Below are positions 52,565 to 61,196 of a DNA stretch of 64,000 nucleotides, in pieces. Under the pieces are notes generated by a model, which saw only the letters and a list, made by a program, of their open reading frames with translations, was not told the DNA's origin and made no database searches. A program made the translations under genes and the position numbers. The stretch's first letter is position 1; the number at the start of each line of letters is the position of its first letter. Origin of the DNA: Bacteroides sp. (lineage in GTDB: Bacteria; Bacillota; Clostridia; Oscillospirales; Acutalibacteraceae); NCBI GenBank assembly GCA_023665085.1, contig JAMPEQ010000010.1, positions 1-64,000 on the forward strand. The letters run 5' to 3'.

Positions 52565-53851
52565 ATGAATTTTGATTTAATTAACGAAGAAAAGGCAGAG
52601 CAGGCTTTGCTTATATCTGTTGATACAGGGGAGTTTGATGCAGATATATCAATAAAGGAGCTTGAGGAACTTGCAAAAACCGCAGGAGCAGAGATAGCAG
52701 GAATAATGATTCAAAAGCGTCCTGTTATTGAGGGTGCAACCTATGTTGGCAAGGGAAGGCTCAGTGAAATATCTGAATTTTGCAATAATAATGATATCGA
52801 TATTATTATTGCAGACGGTGAACTTTCTCCTGTTCAGGTGAGAAATATTGAAAATGCAACTGATACCAGAGTGGTTGACAGAACAACACTGATTCTTGAT
52901 ATATTTGCCGGCAGGGCACAGTCAAAAGAGGGTAAGCTCCAAGTTGAGCTTGCTCAGCTGAAATATTCTCTTCCAAGGCTTACCGGCAAGGGTACAAGTC
53001 TTTCTCGTCTGGGAGGCGGAATAGGAACAAGAGGTCCCGGTGAAACAAAGCTGGAAACTGACAAGCGCCATATCAGAAGAAAAATTCAGTATATAAAAGA
53101 AGAGCTTGATGCTGTTGAAAAGCGCAGAAATATGCAGCATAGGCGCCGTAAAAAGAATGGGGTTATGGTTGCTGCTATTGTTGGATATACAAATGCGGGT
53201 AAATCAACTTTGATGAACAGGCTTACAGATGCAGGTGTTCTGCAGGAGGATAAGCTGTTTGCCACTCTTGATCCTACTGCCAGAAAGCTGGTTTTGCCTG
53301 ACGGACAGCAGATTATGATTGTTGATACAGTAGGTTTTATCAGCAGGCTTCCTCATCAGCTTGTTGATGCTTTCCGTTCAACACTTGAAGAGGCAACGTA
53401 TGCAGATGTTATTTTAAATGTTTGTGATGCATCAGACGATGAATGCCATAATCATATCAGAATTACAAATGAAATACTGAATTCTCTTTTCAGCGAGGTC
53501 GGAATTCCCGTTCCTATGATTAACGTGTTTAATAAATGTGACAAAATCAATCCTGATAATGATCCTGCCCTGTATTCTGCTGATACAAGTGTATATGTTA
53601 ATCCTTGCGTAAGAATAAGTGCAAAAACAGGTGAAGGAATTGATGATTTGCTTATTGCAGTTCAAAGAGTTCTTCCGCAGACCAGAAAGCGTGTGAAGCT
53701 TCTTCTTCCTTTTGATAAAGGATCTGCAGCTGCAAAAATCAGAACCGAGGGCGTTGTACACAGTGAGGAATATATCCCTGAGGGACTTTTGATTGATGCT
53801 ACAGCAGAAATTTCTTATTTAGATACAATTAAAGATTATATTATTGAGTAA
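52565..53851 (+). CDS. hflX: Ribosome-associated GTPase HflX
   Basis: 428 residues. The N-terminal HflX domain has VGKGRLSEI and the Gly-rich linker GGIGTRGPGETKLETD. The G domain has P-loop GYTNAGKST (207-215), the DTVGFI G3 and NKCD G4. It splits stalled ribosomes under stress. It follows the PBP gene by 57 nt. Confidence 0.95.
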   Translation: MNFDLINEEKAEQALLISVDTGEFDADISIKELEELAKTAGAEIAGIMIQKRPVIEGATYVGKGRLSEISEFCNNNDIDIIIADGELSPVQVRNIENATDTRVVDRTTLILDIFAGRAQSKEGKLQVELAQLKYSLPRLTGKGTSLSRLGGGIGTRGPGETKLETDKRHIRRKIQYIKEELDAVEKRRNMQHRRRKKNGVMVAAIVGYTNAGKSTLMNRLTDAGVLQEDKLFATLDPTARKLVLPDGQQIMIVDTVGFISRLPHQLVDAFRSTLEEATYADVILNVCDASDDECHNHIRITNEILNSLFSEVGIPVPMINVFNKCDKINPDNDPALYSADTSVYVNPCVRISAKTGEGIDDLLIAVQRVLPQTRKRVKLLLPFDKGSAAAKIRTEGVVHSEEYIPEGLLIDATAEISYLDTIKDYIIE

Positions 53852-53879
53852 ACAAGCATAGAATTACTTAGGTGATTTT

Positions 53880-54344
53880 ATGAAAATGCTTACGTTAAAA
53901 CTTAAACCTAAAACTATTTTTGGTATTATATTGGCAGTTACCGGACTGATTATAATTATCCTGAGCTTCGCTTCAAATCATTTTGAAAAAAGCGAAAGTG
54001 TCAGTGCTGTTGTCAGTGCATCTACCGATGAGGAGCGCCGTGCGTATCTCGAAAGCTTTGGTTGGGAAACCGCCAAGGATTTTGAGTCAAAGGAGCTCAC
54101 TATTCCAAGTGATTGGAATGATGTTTATAACAGCTATAATGAAATTCAAAAAAATCAAGGCTTTGATCTTGCCGAATACAAAGGCAAAAAGGTTGAGCTT
54201 TATACATACTATATTACTAATTATGAAAAGCATGAAGAGGGCGTTGTGGCAGATATGCTGGTTTGTGATGGTGTGCTTATCGGCGGAGATGTGTGCAACA
54301 CTGCAGCTGACAGCGGCTTTATTGTAGGATTTAACGGAGAATAA
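53880..54344 (+). CDS. DUF4830-like membrane-anchored protein
   Basis: 154 residues with one N-terminal membrane helix (about 10-31) and a small external domain. The sequence ERRAYLESFGWET, then IPSDWNDVYNSYN, and a C-terminal DGVLIGGDVC resembles DUF4830 proteins of clostridia. The function is unknown. Its stop overlaps the next start by one nucleotide. Confidence 0.7.
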   Translation: MKMLTLKLKPKTIFGIILAVTGLIIIILSFASNHFEKSESVSAVVSASTDEERRAYLESFGWETAKDFESKELTIPSDWNDVYNSYNEIQKNQGFDLAEYKGKKVELYTYYITNYEKHEEGVVADMLVCDGVLIGGDVCNTAADSGFIVGFNGE

Positions 54345-55051
54345 TGGAAAGACTGGATAAAATTATTTCTACATCATTGAATATTTCAAGAAACGATGCA
54401 AAGGCCCTTATAAAAAAGGGCTTTGTTTCTGTTGACGGCAAGATGGTGAAAAGTCCTAATGATAAGGCAGATGAGAAAAACAGCTGTATTATCTGTCAGG
54501 GCAAAAGCATAAAATATTCTAAGTTTGTCTATATAATGATGAACAAGCCGAAGGGTGTAATTTCTGCTGCTGAGGACGGTAAAGAGAAGACAGTGATTGA
54601 TATTTTACCTGAAGAGATGAAAAGGAAAAATCTTTTCCCTGCAGGCAGACTGGATAAAGATACTACGGGATTTATGCTCATTACAGACGACGGTGAGTTT
54701 GCCCACAGAATACTTAGTCCTAAAAATCATATATCAAAAACCTATGCTGTCACATTGGACAAGCCTTTTGATGATAATGTTGTTAAAGCTTTTGAAAATG
54801 GTATAGAGCTGAAAAATGATATCTGTATGCCGGCTGAAATTATTTCTGCAAGCGAAGATAACAAAAAAGCCGTAGTTACTATAAAGCAGGGTATGTATCA
54901 TCAGATTAAACGTATGTTTGGAAAATTCGGATTAAATGTTGTTGAGCTTGAACGCATAAAAATGGGCGGACTTGAGCTTGATAAAGTTCTCGGCAGAGGT
55001 GATTGCAGATATCTTACCGATGCAGAATTAAAAATTATTGAGGGTGTATAA
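54344..55051 (+). CDS. rsuA: RsuA-type rRNA pseudouridine synthase
   Basis: 235 residues. An S4 RNA-binding domain (residues 1-60, RLDKIISTSLNISRNDAK) is followed by the RsuA/RluB catalytic domain with the Asp in GRLDKDTTGFML and the MYHQIKRMFG motif. It makes a pseudouridine in 16S rRNA (U516 in E. coli) or a related site. It is the last gene of the run that starts with the FHA gene; no clear terminator follows. Confidence 0.9.
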   Translation: MERLDKIISTSLNISRNDAKALIKKGFVSVDGKMVKSPNDKADEKNSCIICQGKSIKYSKFVYIMMNKPKGVISAAEDGKEKTVIDILPEEMKRKNLFPAGRLDKDTTGFMLITDDGEFAHRILSPKNHISKTYAVTLDKPFDDNVVKAFENGIELKNDICMPAEIISASEDNKKAVVTIKQGMYHQIKRMFGKFGLNVVELERIKMGGLELDKVLGRGDCRYLTDAELKIIEGV

Positions 55052-55108
55052 TAACTATAAATATGTTCAATTGACTATTTTTTAACAATATATTGTGGGT
55101 TTATGCAA

Positions 55109-55218
55109 TAGCTACAAAAAAATTAAAAAAAATTGTGAAAATAGTTGCAATATCGTTAAAAGCCTTGTATAATATTAACAAGTAAATGGTCTTGTTTTTG
55201 TGCATTTTTTTGTAGCTA
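55109..55218 (+). promoter_or_regulatory. CdaR-type gene promoter flanked by a 14-bp inverted repeat
   Basis: TTGCAA (55145-55150), 17 nt, TG-extended TATAAT (55168-55173). The sequence TAGCTACAAAAAAA (55109-55122) recurs exactly inverted at 55205-55218, bracketing the promoter at 36 nt upstream and 32 nt downstream. A DNA loop or autoregulatory sites for the encoded regulator are plausible. Confidence 0.65.
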
Positions 55219-55269
55219 AACAAAATAAGGTTTGGCGAAGAGCACAAATATTATAGAGAGGTGAAAAAT

Positions 55270-56355
55270 ATGCCGAACAGATTATTTCAGGGTATAATTA
55301 ATCAAATGCGTGATGCAATAGACCGTACTATCGGAGTTGTCGATGAAACCGGAACTGTTATTGCATGCAGTGACCTTGGCATTATAGGAGAAATACGTAA
55401 GGGAGTTATTTCAGCAGGTGTTTTCGGTGCTTCGCAGACTTGTGTTGATAACGCTACTTACACAACATTTGATGTGTTAATCAGGCCCGAGTATGCTGTC
55501 TTTGTTGATGGTACAGATGAGCTCAGCCGTCGCTACAGCCAGATTATTGCGGTTTCGCTTGACCAGATTAAGCGTAACAATGATGAAAAATTTGACCGTT
55601 CAAATTTTGTGAAAAATGTCATTCTTGATAATATTCTTCCGGGTGATATTTATATAAAATCCCGTGAGCTTCACTTTAATAATGATGCTACAAGAGTAGT
55701 TTTTCTTATCAGAACAGTGCAGGAAACTGAAATTTCCGTATTTGATATTATTCAGAACTTTTTCCCTGATAAAACAAAGGATTTCGTTATAAGCATTAAT
55801 GAAAATGATATTGCTCTTGTAAAAGAGGTAAGACCTAATGTTGACGGCAAAGATCTTGAAAAGCTTGCAAGATCAATCAATGATACACTGCTTTCAGAGT
55901 TTTATTTCAGTGCAGTTATCGGTATAGGAACTTGTGTTACAGGTGTTAAGGAGCTTGCACACAGCTTTAAAGAGGCACAGGTTGCTTTAGAGGTAGGCAA
56001 GGTGTTTGATACCGAAAAGACAATTATCAGCTATGAAAATCTTGGTATTGCCAGACTTATTTATCAGCTTCCCACAACTCTTTGCGATATGTTTTTAAAA
56101 GAGGTTTTCAAAAAAGGTTCTATAGATTCTCTTGATCAGGAGACTCTGTTTACTATTCAGAAATTTTTTGAAAACAATCTTAATGTTTCAGAAACCTCAA
56201 GAAAGCTGTTTGTGCACAGAAATACACTGGTTTACAGACTTGAAAAAATCAAAAAGCTTACAGGTCTTGATCTCAGAGAATTCGATGATGCAATTGTATT
56301 CAAAGTAGCACTTATGGTTAATAAGTATCTTGCATCCAGTCCTGTTAAGTATTAA
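55270..56355 (+). CDS. CdaR/PucR-family transcriptional regulator
   Basis: 361 residues. An N-terminal sugar-diacid-recognition-like domain (about 5-115, QMRDAIDRTIGVVDETGTVIAC) is followed by a GGDEF-like middle (about 140-270) and a C-terminal PucR helix-turn-helix (about 300-355) with NNLNVSETSRKLFVHRNTLVYRLEKI split across two helices. The ATG at 55270 follows GAGAGGTG. Family members respond to diacids, purines or nitrogen signals; no target gene is adjacent, so the ligand is open. It stands alone between its promoter and a strong terminator. Confidence 0.85.
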   Translation: MPNRLFQGIINQMRDAIDRTIGVVDETGTVIACSDLGIIGEIRKGVISAGVFGASQTCVDNATYTTFDVLIRPEYAVFVDGTDELSRRYSQIIAVSLDQIKRNNDEKFDRSNFVKNVILDNILPGDIYIKSRELHFNNDATRVVFLIRTVQETEISVFDIIQNFFPDKTKDFVISINENDIALVKEVRPNVDGKDLEKLARSINDTLLSEFYFSAVIGIGTCVTGVKELAHSFKEAQVALEVGKVFDTEKTIISYENLGIARLIYQLPTTLCDMFLKEVFKKGSIDSLDQETLFTIQKFFENNLNVSETSRKLFVHRNTLVYRLEKIKKLTGLDLREFDDAIVFKVALMVNKYLASSPVKY

Positions 56356-56367
56356 TCTTGATATTTT

Positions 56368-56399
56368 AAAGCACACTTCATTAGAAGTGTGCTTTTTTT
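56368..56399 (+). terminator. Terminator of the CdaR-type gene
   Basis: A perfect 12-bp stem (56368-56379 with 56384-56395), a 4-nt loop and a long T run. Confidence 0.92.
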
Positions 56400-56414
56400 C
56401 TGAAGTGTTCTTTT

Positions 56415-56443
56415 TGCAACCAAATTCAGTACTGAATCGTTTA
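56415..56443 (+). promoter_or_regulatory. Possible ECF-type autoregulatory promoter
   Basis: TGCAACC (56415-56421), a 16-nt spacer and CGTTTA (56438-56443) resemble ECF sigma promoters, which have an AAC motif at -35 and CGT at -10. It lies directly before the ECF sigma gene. The start would be near 56450, just ahead of the ribosome site at 56453-56458. Confidence 0.45.
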
Positions 56444-56465
56444 TATGGTGAAAGGGGAAAATGAA

Positions 56466-56945
56466 ATGAATAATGATGATGAAATAAAATTTAATCGTGT
56501 CTATGAAAAATATTCAGTCATGCTTTACAGAGTTTCTTTTCTCTACACAGGCAGCAGGGACGACAGTGAAGATATATTACAGGATGTATTTATTAAATAT
56601 TTGTATAAGAGCCCCCCATTTAAAGATGAAGTCCATGAAAAAGCCTGGCTGATAAGGACAACAAAAAATTTATGTTTGGATTTTAAGAAGTCGAAAAAGA
56701 ATAACAGCATTTCTCTTGATGCAGCAGCTTTGCAAAGCATTGATTTCGGAATAGATGACAGTTATTTGGATGTAAGACAAAAACTTTTGCAGCTTGATGA
56801 TAAATATAAGATAGTAATATATCTTTACTACTATGAAGATTATTCTGTATCTATGATTGCAAGTAGTTTGAAGATTACTTCGTCAAATGTAAAATCAAGA
56901 TTGAAACGAGCTAGAGATATTTTAAAAATAGAGCTGGAGGATTGA
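56466..56945 (+). CDS. ECF-type RNA polymerase sigma factor
   Basis: 160 residues from the ATG at 56466, set by AGGGGA at 56453-56458; an earlier ATG at 56445 would sit at the likely transcript start. Region 2 has SEDILQDVFIKYL and AWLIRTTKNLCLDFKK; region 4 has YYYEDYSVSMIASSLKITSS and VKSRLKRARDILK. It directs RNA polymerase to envelope or stress genes. Its start is preceded by an ECF-like promoter, so autoregulation is likely. Its partner follows 7 nt later. Confidence 0.9.
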   Translation: MNNDDEIKFNRVYEKYSVMLYRVSFLYTGSRDDSEDILQDVFIKYLYKSPPFKDEVHEKAWLIRTTKNLCLDFKKSKKNNSISLDAAALQSIDFGIDDSYLDVRQKLLQLDDKYKIVIYLYYYEDYSVSMIASSLKITSSNVKSRLKRARDILKIELED

Positions 56946-56952
56946 TTTTTGT

Positions 56953-57951
56953 ATGAGAAAAGAAGATATAAAAAATTGTATTGATAATATTGAACCTGAT
57001 TTGTACATGCAGACAAGAATTAAAGCAGGAATGCCTGACGGCAAAAAGAAAATCAATATGCTTAAGCCTATTGTAAGCTGCTGTATGGCTTTTTTATTGA
57101 TTACAGGCGGTGTTTTCGGAATAAGTTATAAAAGCAATAATGAAAATAATATTTTAACGGAAAATAAATCTTCTTCAATATCATCTGTGAAAAGTGAAAA
57201 AAAAGCAAGCTATGAGGGTGGTGTTATAATCGCCTATGCCTATGACAATGAACAGTCTTATACTAAAGCGATGTACAAAACACTTAATACCTCAGTGCCT
57301 GCTATGTACAAAATAGGAGTTATTGATTTAAAGGGAAAAACTGAGGAGGAAAGTGAACAGCTCATAAAAGAGGACAGAGAAAAAAACAGATTGATTGAAG
57401 GTGAAATAAACGGCGAGCCGGTGTATTTTATGACAACAAACCGTCAAAAATTGTTTCCGAATATTTGTATTAATCAGTATTCATGCGGTGTGTTTGATTT
57501 AAATATCAAAAATTATCAGCAGGTAAAGGAAATACGTGTTTACAACGAAAGTGAATATGGAGAAATTAAAATCATGTCAATGGATCTCAACTTTAATGAT
57601 GACGGGACACGAAAAAATGATGGTATAGATTATACAAAAGGTATATATATTTCTAATTACGAATTGCCATATGCATCACTTTCGGGAGAAAGATATATTA
57701 AGGATATAAATCTCACTAAAAAGCTTAATACAAGAATTTTTGGTATAAGCTGGACTATGTCAGGATCGTTGTACGACGTGCTTAATAATAATCCTAACAT
57801 GGATTTATCTGAAATAACTGATGTAATGACGATTGTTGTTGAGTTTAAAGACGGCAGTCAGGCGAAGAGTATGGTTGATATATCCTTTGATAAAGAAGGC
57901 TTTATGTATGCTGAAAACACAAGCTTTGATTATGTAAATTCTGGAAAATAG
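56953..57951 (+). CDS. Probable membrane anti-sigma factor
   Basis: 332 residues. A cytoplasmic N-terminus of about 36 residues, one membrane helix (about 37-57, containing two adjacent Cys), and an external domain of about 270 residues. It lies directly after the ECF sigma gene, the usual place of an anti-sigma factor. No zinc HxxxCxxC motif is visible in the cytoplasmic part. The external domain resembles the DUF4179-type only loosely. GGAGG precedes the ATG. Confidence 0.65.
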   Translation: MRKEDIKNCIDNIEPDLYMQTRIKAGMPDGKKKINMLKPIVSCCMAFLLITGGVFGISYKSNNENNILTENKSSSISSVKSEKKASYEGGVIIAYAYDNEQSYTKAMYKTLNTSVPAMYKIGVIDLKGKTEEESEQLIKEDREKNRLIEGEINGEPVYFMTTNRQKLFPNICINQYSCGVFDLNIKNYQQVKEIRVYNESEYGEIKIMSMDLNFNDDGTRKNDGIDYTKGIYISNYELPYASLSGERYIKDINLTKKLNTRIFGISWTMSGSLYDVLNNNPNMDLSEITDVMTIVVEFKDGSQAKSMVDISFDKEGFMYAENTSFDYVNSGK

Positions 57952-57968
57952 CAGTTGCAATTTGCTTT

Positions 57969-58006
57969 AAATATGTGCGGTATTAAGTTATCGTACATAT
58001 TTTTTT
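57969..58006 (+). terminator. Terminator of the sigma/anti-sigma unit
   Basis: An 11-bp stem with one G-T pair (57969-57979 with 57992-58002) and a T run. Confidence 0.8.
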
Positions 58007-58059
58007 ATATTTAATATCGTTTTTTAGGCTGAAGTTTACAAAACTGTTACAGAAAACTC

Positions 58060-58088
58060 TTGATTATATATATAAGTTGATGTATTAT
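58060..58088 (+). promoter_or_regulatory. Promoter of the ftsEX-M23 operon
   Basis: TTGATT (58060-58065), 17 nt, TATTAT (58083-58088), leaving about 75 nt of leader before ftsE. Confidence 0.6.
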
Positions 58089-58168
58089 TATATATGGTTA
58101 CATATATGCATTTATATGTGTTTGCTTATCAAGCAACAGTGAACTATTATGATTAAGAGGTAAAAATT

Positions 58169-59017
58169 GTGATTGAATTTAGAAATGTATCAAAGGTTTA
58201 CGACAGTAATGGTACAAAAGCCCTCTCAAATGTGAACATAAAAATTGAAGATGGTGAATTTGTATTTGTTGTCGGTTCATCCGGTGCAGGTAAGAGTACC
58301 TTTCTTAAGCTGATAATGCATGAAGAAAAGCCCAGTGAGGGCGAAGTTATTTTTAATGAATATTCATCGGCAACGCTCAAAAAAAGACAAGTACCATATT
58401 ACAGACGCGGAATGGGTATAGTATTTCAGGATTTCAGATTGATTCCTAAAATGTCTGTATACGATAATGTTGCGTTTGCAATGCGTGTTATCGGTGCTAA
58501 GGAAAAGGAAATCAGAAAGAGAGTTCCTTATATTCTTCAGCTTGTCGGTTTGTCACAAAAGGCAAGAGCACTGCCTAATGAGCTTTCAGGCGGTGAACAG
58601 CAGAGAGTATCACTTGCAAGAGCACTTGTAAATAATCCTAAGGTTATTATTGCGGACGAGCCTACCGGTAATGTTGATCCTGAAATGAGCCACGAAATTG
58701 TGGGACTTTTAACAAAAATCAACAATGCAGGCACAACTGTAATTATGGTTACTCACGAGCATGATCTTGTTCGTTCTTTCCAGCGTCGTGTAATTGTAAT
58801 CAAAAACGGCGAAGTTGTTTCCGATACACCTGATCCTACTCATGCTCAGTTTGAAAGCTCAACTCCGAAAGAAGATACGGATATGTTCTTCTTTGAAGAG
58901 GATGTTGCAATCAGCAGTGTTAGTATGGATGCAGATAAAAGCGGACAGAATGATGATATTTTTGATAATTTAGAAGATGTAGTAAAACTTGATGATGTTA
59001 CAGGAGGTGAGGAATAA
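58169..59017 (+). CDS. ftsE: Cell-division ABC transporter ATPase FtsE
   Basis: 282 residues, about 55 longer than usual. Walker A GSSGAGKST, signature LSGGEQQRVSLARAL, Walker B VIIADEPTGNVD and the switch His in VTHEHD are intact. The start is GTG at 58169 with AAGAGG upstream. After about residue 225 an acidic tail follows (FFFEEDVAISS, DDIFDNLEDVVKLDD), rich in Asp and Glu and absent from typical FtsE. With FtsX it powers peptidoglycan hydrolase activation at the division site. Confidence 0.95.
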   Translation: MIEFRNVSKVYDSNGTKALSNVNIKIEDGEFVFVVGSSGAGKSTFLKLIMHEEKPSEGEVIFNEYSSATLKKRQVPYYRRGMGIVFQDFRLIPKMSVYDNVAFAMRVIGAKEKEIRKRVPYILQLVGLSQKARALPNELSGGEQQRVSLARALVNNPKVIIADEPTGNVDPEMSHEIVGLLTKINNAGTTVIMVTHEHDLVRSFQRRVIVIKNGEVVSDTPDPTHAQFESSTPKEDTDMFFFEEDVAISSVSMDADKSGQNDDIFDNLEDVVKLDDVTGGEE

Positions 59018-59937
59018 TGACAGGTGCTAGTTTTAAATACCTCACCAAAGAGGGCTTTCGCAATGTGTGGACAAACAGAATGATGTCGCTTGCATCTATA
59101 TGTGTTCTTATGAGCTGTCTTGTACTTATCGGCTCTGCTGCAATGATTTTCTTCAATATTGATTCTCTTCTTGGTAAAATTGAGCAGGAAAATGTTGTTA
59201 TGGTTTATATTGATGATGAAGCAACCGAGCAGCAGGTTGACGAAATGGAAGCATTGATTAACAAAGTAGGCAATATTGCAAAGGTTGAGTTTGTTCCTAA
59301 AGAGGATGCATGGGCTGAACAGCTTGAAACTATGGAAAAAGCACAGGCAGAATTCTTTACACAAATCAGTGCGGATATTCCTCTTCCTGATGCTTATAAG
59401 GTTACTGTAGATAATCTTGACCAGTTTGATAAAACTGTTAAAGGCTTAAATAAGCTTGATCATGTTGATACAATCAGAGAGAATAAAGATTTGGCTCAGA
59501 AGCTTGTAGCAATAAGACAGGGTATTTCTGTTATTGCAATTGTTATTGTTGCAGTATTGTTTGCTATTTCTTTGTTCATTATTTCAAATACAATCAAACT
59601 TACTGTTTACAGCAGACGACTGGAAATCAGCATCATGAAATCAGTTGGTGCAACAAATAATTTTGTAAGATTTCCTTTTGTTATTGAAGGTATGATTCTC
59701 GGCGTGCTTTCAGGTGTGATTTCACTTGGTCTTGTTTGGGGATTATATGAATTTGCTATAAGACAATTCAGCGGTCTGCTGAGCTCTCTCAGCCTTGAAC
59801 CTATTATGTTTGCAGATTATGCACTGGCAATGCTGGGTATTTTTGTTGCTATTGGTGTTGTCTGCGGTGTAGGCGGTTCAGTGTTTACTATGAGAAAGTA
59901 TCTCAATAAGGAAGGCAGTGAAATAAGCGGTGTTTAA
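59017..59937 (+). CDS. ftsX: Cell-division protein FtsX
   Basis: 306 residues. Four membrane helices (about 24-50, 172-195, 220-245 and 265-290), with a large external loop after the first. The loop contains FVPKEDAWAEQ and DIPLPDAYKV, typical of FtsX. It transmits FtsE ATPase cycles to an external hydrolase through the loop, here most likely the coiled-coil M23 proteins encoded next. The ATG overlaps the ftsE stop. Confidence 0.95.
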   Translation: MTGASFKYLTKEGFRNVWTNRMMSLASICVLMSCLVLIGSAAMIFFNIDSLLGKIEQENVVMVYIDDEATEQQVDEMEALINKVGNIAKVEFVPKEDAWAEQLETMEKAQAEFFTQISADIPLPDAYKVTVDNLDQFDKTVKGLNKLDHVDTIRENKDLAQKLVAIRQGISVIAIVIVAVLFAISLFIISNTIKLTVYSRRLEISIMKSVGATNNFVRFPFVIEGMILGVLSGVISLGLVWGLYEFAIRQFSGLLSSLSLEPIMFADYALAMLGIFVAIGVVCGVGGSVFTMRKYLNKEGSEISGV

Positions 59938-61171
59938 GGTTAAGTACAGACTGGTGTCAATTCTTATGAGTTTGGTGCTGGCAGTTACTTCTATGGGCTT
60001 CGGAATTTCAGCACAGGCAAAATCTACTTCTGAGCTTAGAAGTGAAAAGCAAAAAATTCAGGAAGAAATTGACAACGCACAGAGTAAAATTAATTCACTT
60101 TCAAAAGAAAAAAAAGAAACTGAAGAATACTTGTCAGTTCTCAGGTCAAAAATAGAATTGTTGCAGGATAAGATTACTTCTTTGAAAAACAGCAAGGCAG
60201 CTCTTCAGGCAGAAATAGATTCTATTGAAGTAAAAATTGCTAAAACAGAGCAGGAAATTGAAACAGCACAGAAGGAAATTGATAAAAAGCAGGCTGAATT
60301 TGACAAGAATTATGAAATTTATTGTCAAAGATTAAGAGCTATGTATGTATCAGGCTCAGTGTCGAATCTTGAGGTTTTGCTTACATGTCCTGATATGAGC
60401 TCAATGCTTACAAGATCACAGATGATTAAATCTGTGTCAGAGCAGGATAGCAAACAGCTTGATGATCTTATGACAAAAATGGAAGAAATTGAAGCTCAAA
60501 AACAAGATTTAGAGGTTAAGAATAACGAGCTTAATGATGACAAGGATGCTCTTGAAGAACACAAGCAGGAGCTTCAGGAAAGCATTGACGAGATTGATGC
60601 ATCGAAAAGTGAGCTTGATGCAGAGGCGGCAGAGTGTAATGCGCTTATGCAAAAGCTTTCTTCTCAAACCTCTGAATATATGGAAATGATCGAAACAAAT
60701 GAAGAGCAGATAAGAGAGATTGAGGATGAAATCCGCAGAGCTGCTGCTGCGGCATCTCACGGATCAGGCTCTCTTCCAGGTTCTTCAGGCTCAGGTTCCG
60801 GTCAGCTTGGATACCCTACGGATTCCAGATCGGTATCAGCAGGATTTCCATACTATTCCGGCGGCGGCTGGCATGGTGGAATTGATTTCCCTGTTCCTGT
60901 AGGTTCAAATGTTTACGCGGCTGCTGATGGAACTGTTATTCTTGTTAAATATCTCAACTATAGCTACGGATACCATGTTATGATAGATCATGGTGACGGT
61001 TTATCAACACTTTATGCACATAACAGCCAGATAAACGTAAGCGTCGGCGAGCATGTGTCAAGAGGTCAGGTTATTGCACAGAGCGGAAGCACCGGCAATT
61101 CAACAGGTCCTCACTGTCACTTTGAGGTTCGTGTAAACGGCTCTCAGGTTAATCCGAATAATTATCTTTAA
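59930..61171 (+). CDS. Coiled-coil M23 peptidase, paralogue 1 (FtsX partner)
   Basis: 413 residues. The start is GTG at 59930, overlapping ftsX by 8 nt. A signal peptide (to about 30) is followed by long coiled-coil helices (about 35-270), a Ser/Gly-rich linker, and a C-terminal LytM domain. Zinc ligands are in WHGGIDF and GPHCHFEV, with YAHNSQ between. Like EnvC or PcsB, the coiled coil should be held shut until FtsEX opens it; the LytM domain may cut peptide cross-links. Confidence 0.93.
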   Translation: MFKVKYRLVSILMSLVLAVTSMGFGISAQAKSTSELRSEKQKIQEEIDNAQSKINSLSKEKKETEEYLSVLRSKIELLQDKITSLKNSKAALQAEIDSIEVKIAKTEQEIETAQKEIDKKQAEFDKNYEIYCQRLRAMYVSGSVSNLEVLLTCPDMSSMLTRSQMIKSVSEQDSKQLDDLMTKMEEIEAQKQDLEVKNNELNDDKDALEEHKQELQESIDEIDASKSELDAEAAECNALMQKLSSQTSEYMEMIETNEEQIREIEDEIRRAAAAASHGSGSLPGSSGSGSGQLGYPTDSRSVSAGFPYYSGGGWHGGIDFPVPVGSNVYAAADGTVILVKYLNYSYGYHVMIDHGDGLSTLYAHNSQINVSVGEHVSRGQVIAQSGSTGNSTGPHCHFEVRVNGSQVNPNNYL

Positions 61172-61196
61172 TACATAAGTTTAGGAGTGAAGGTCA

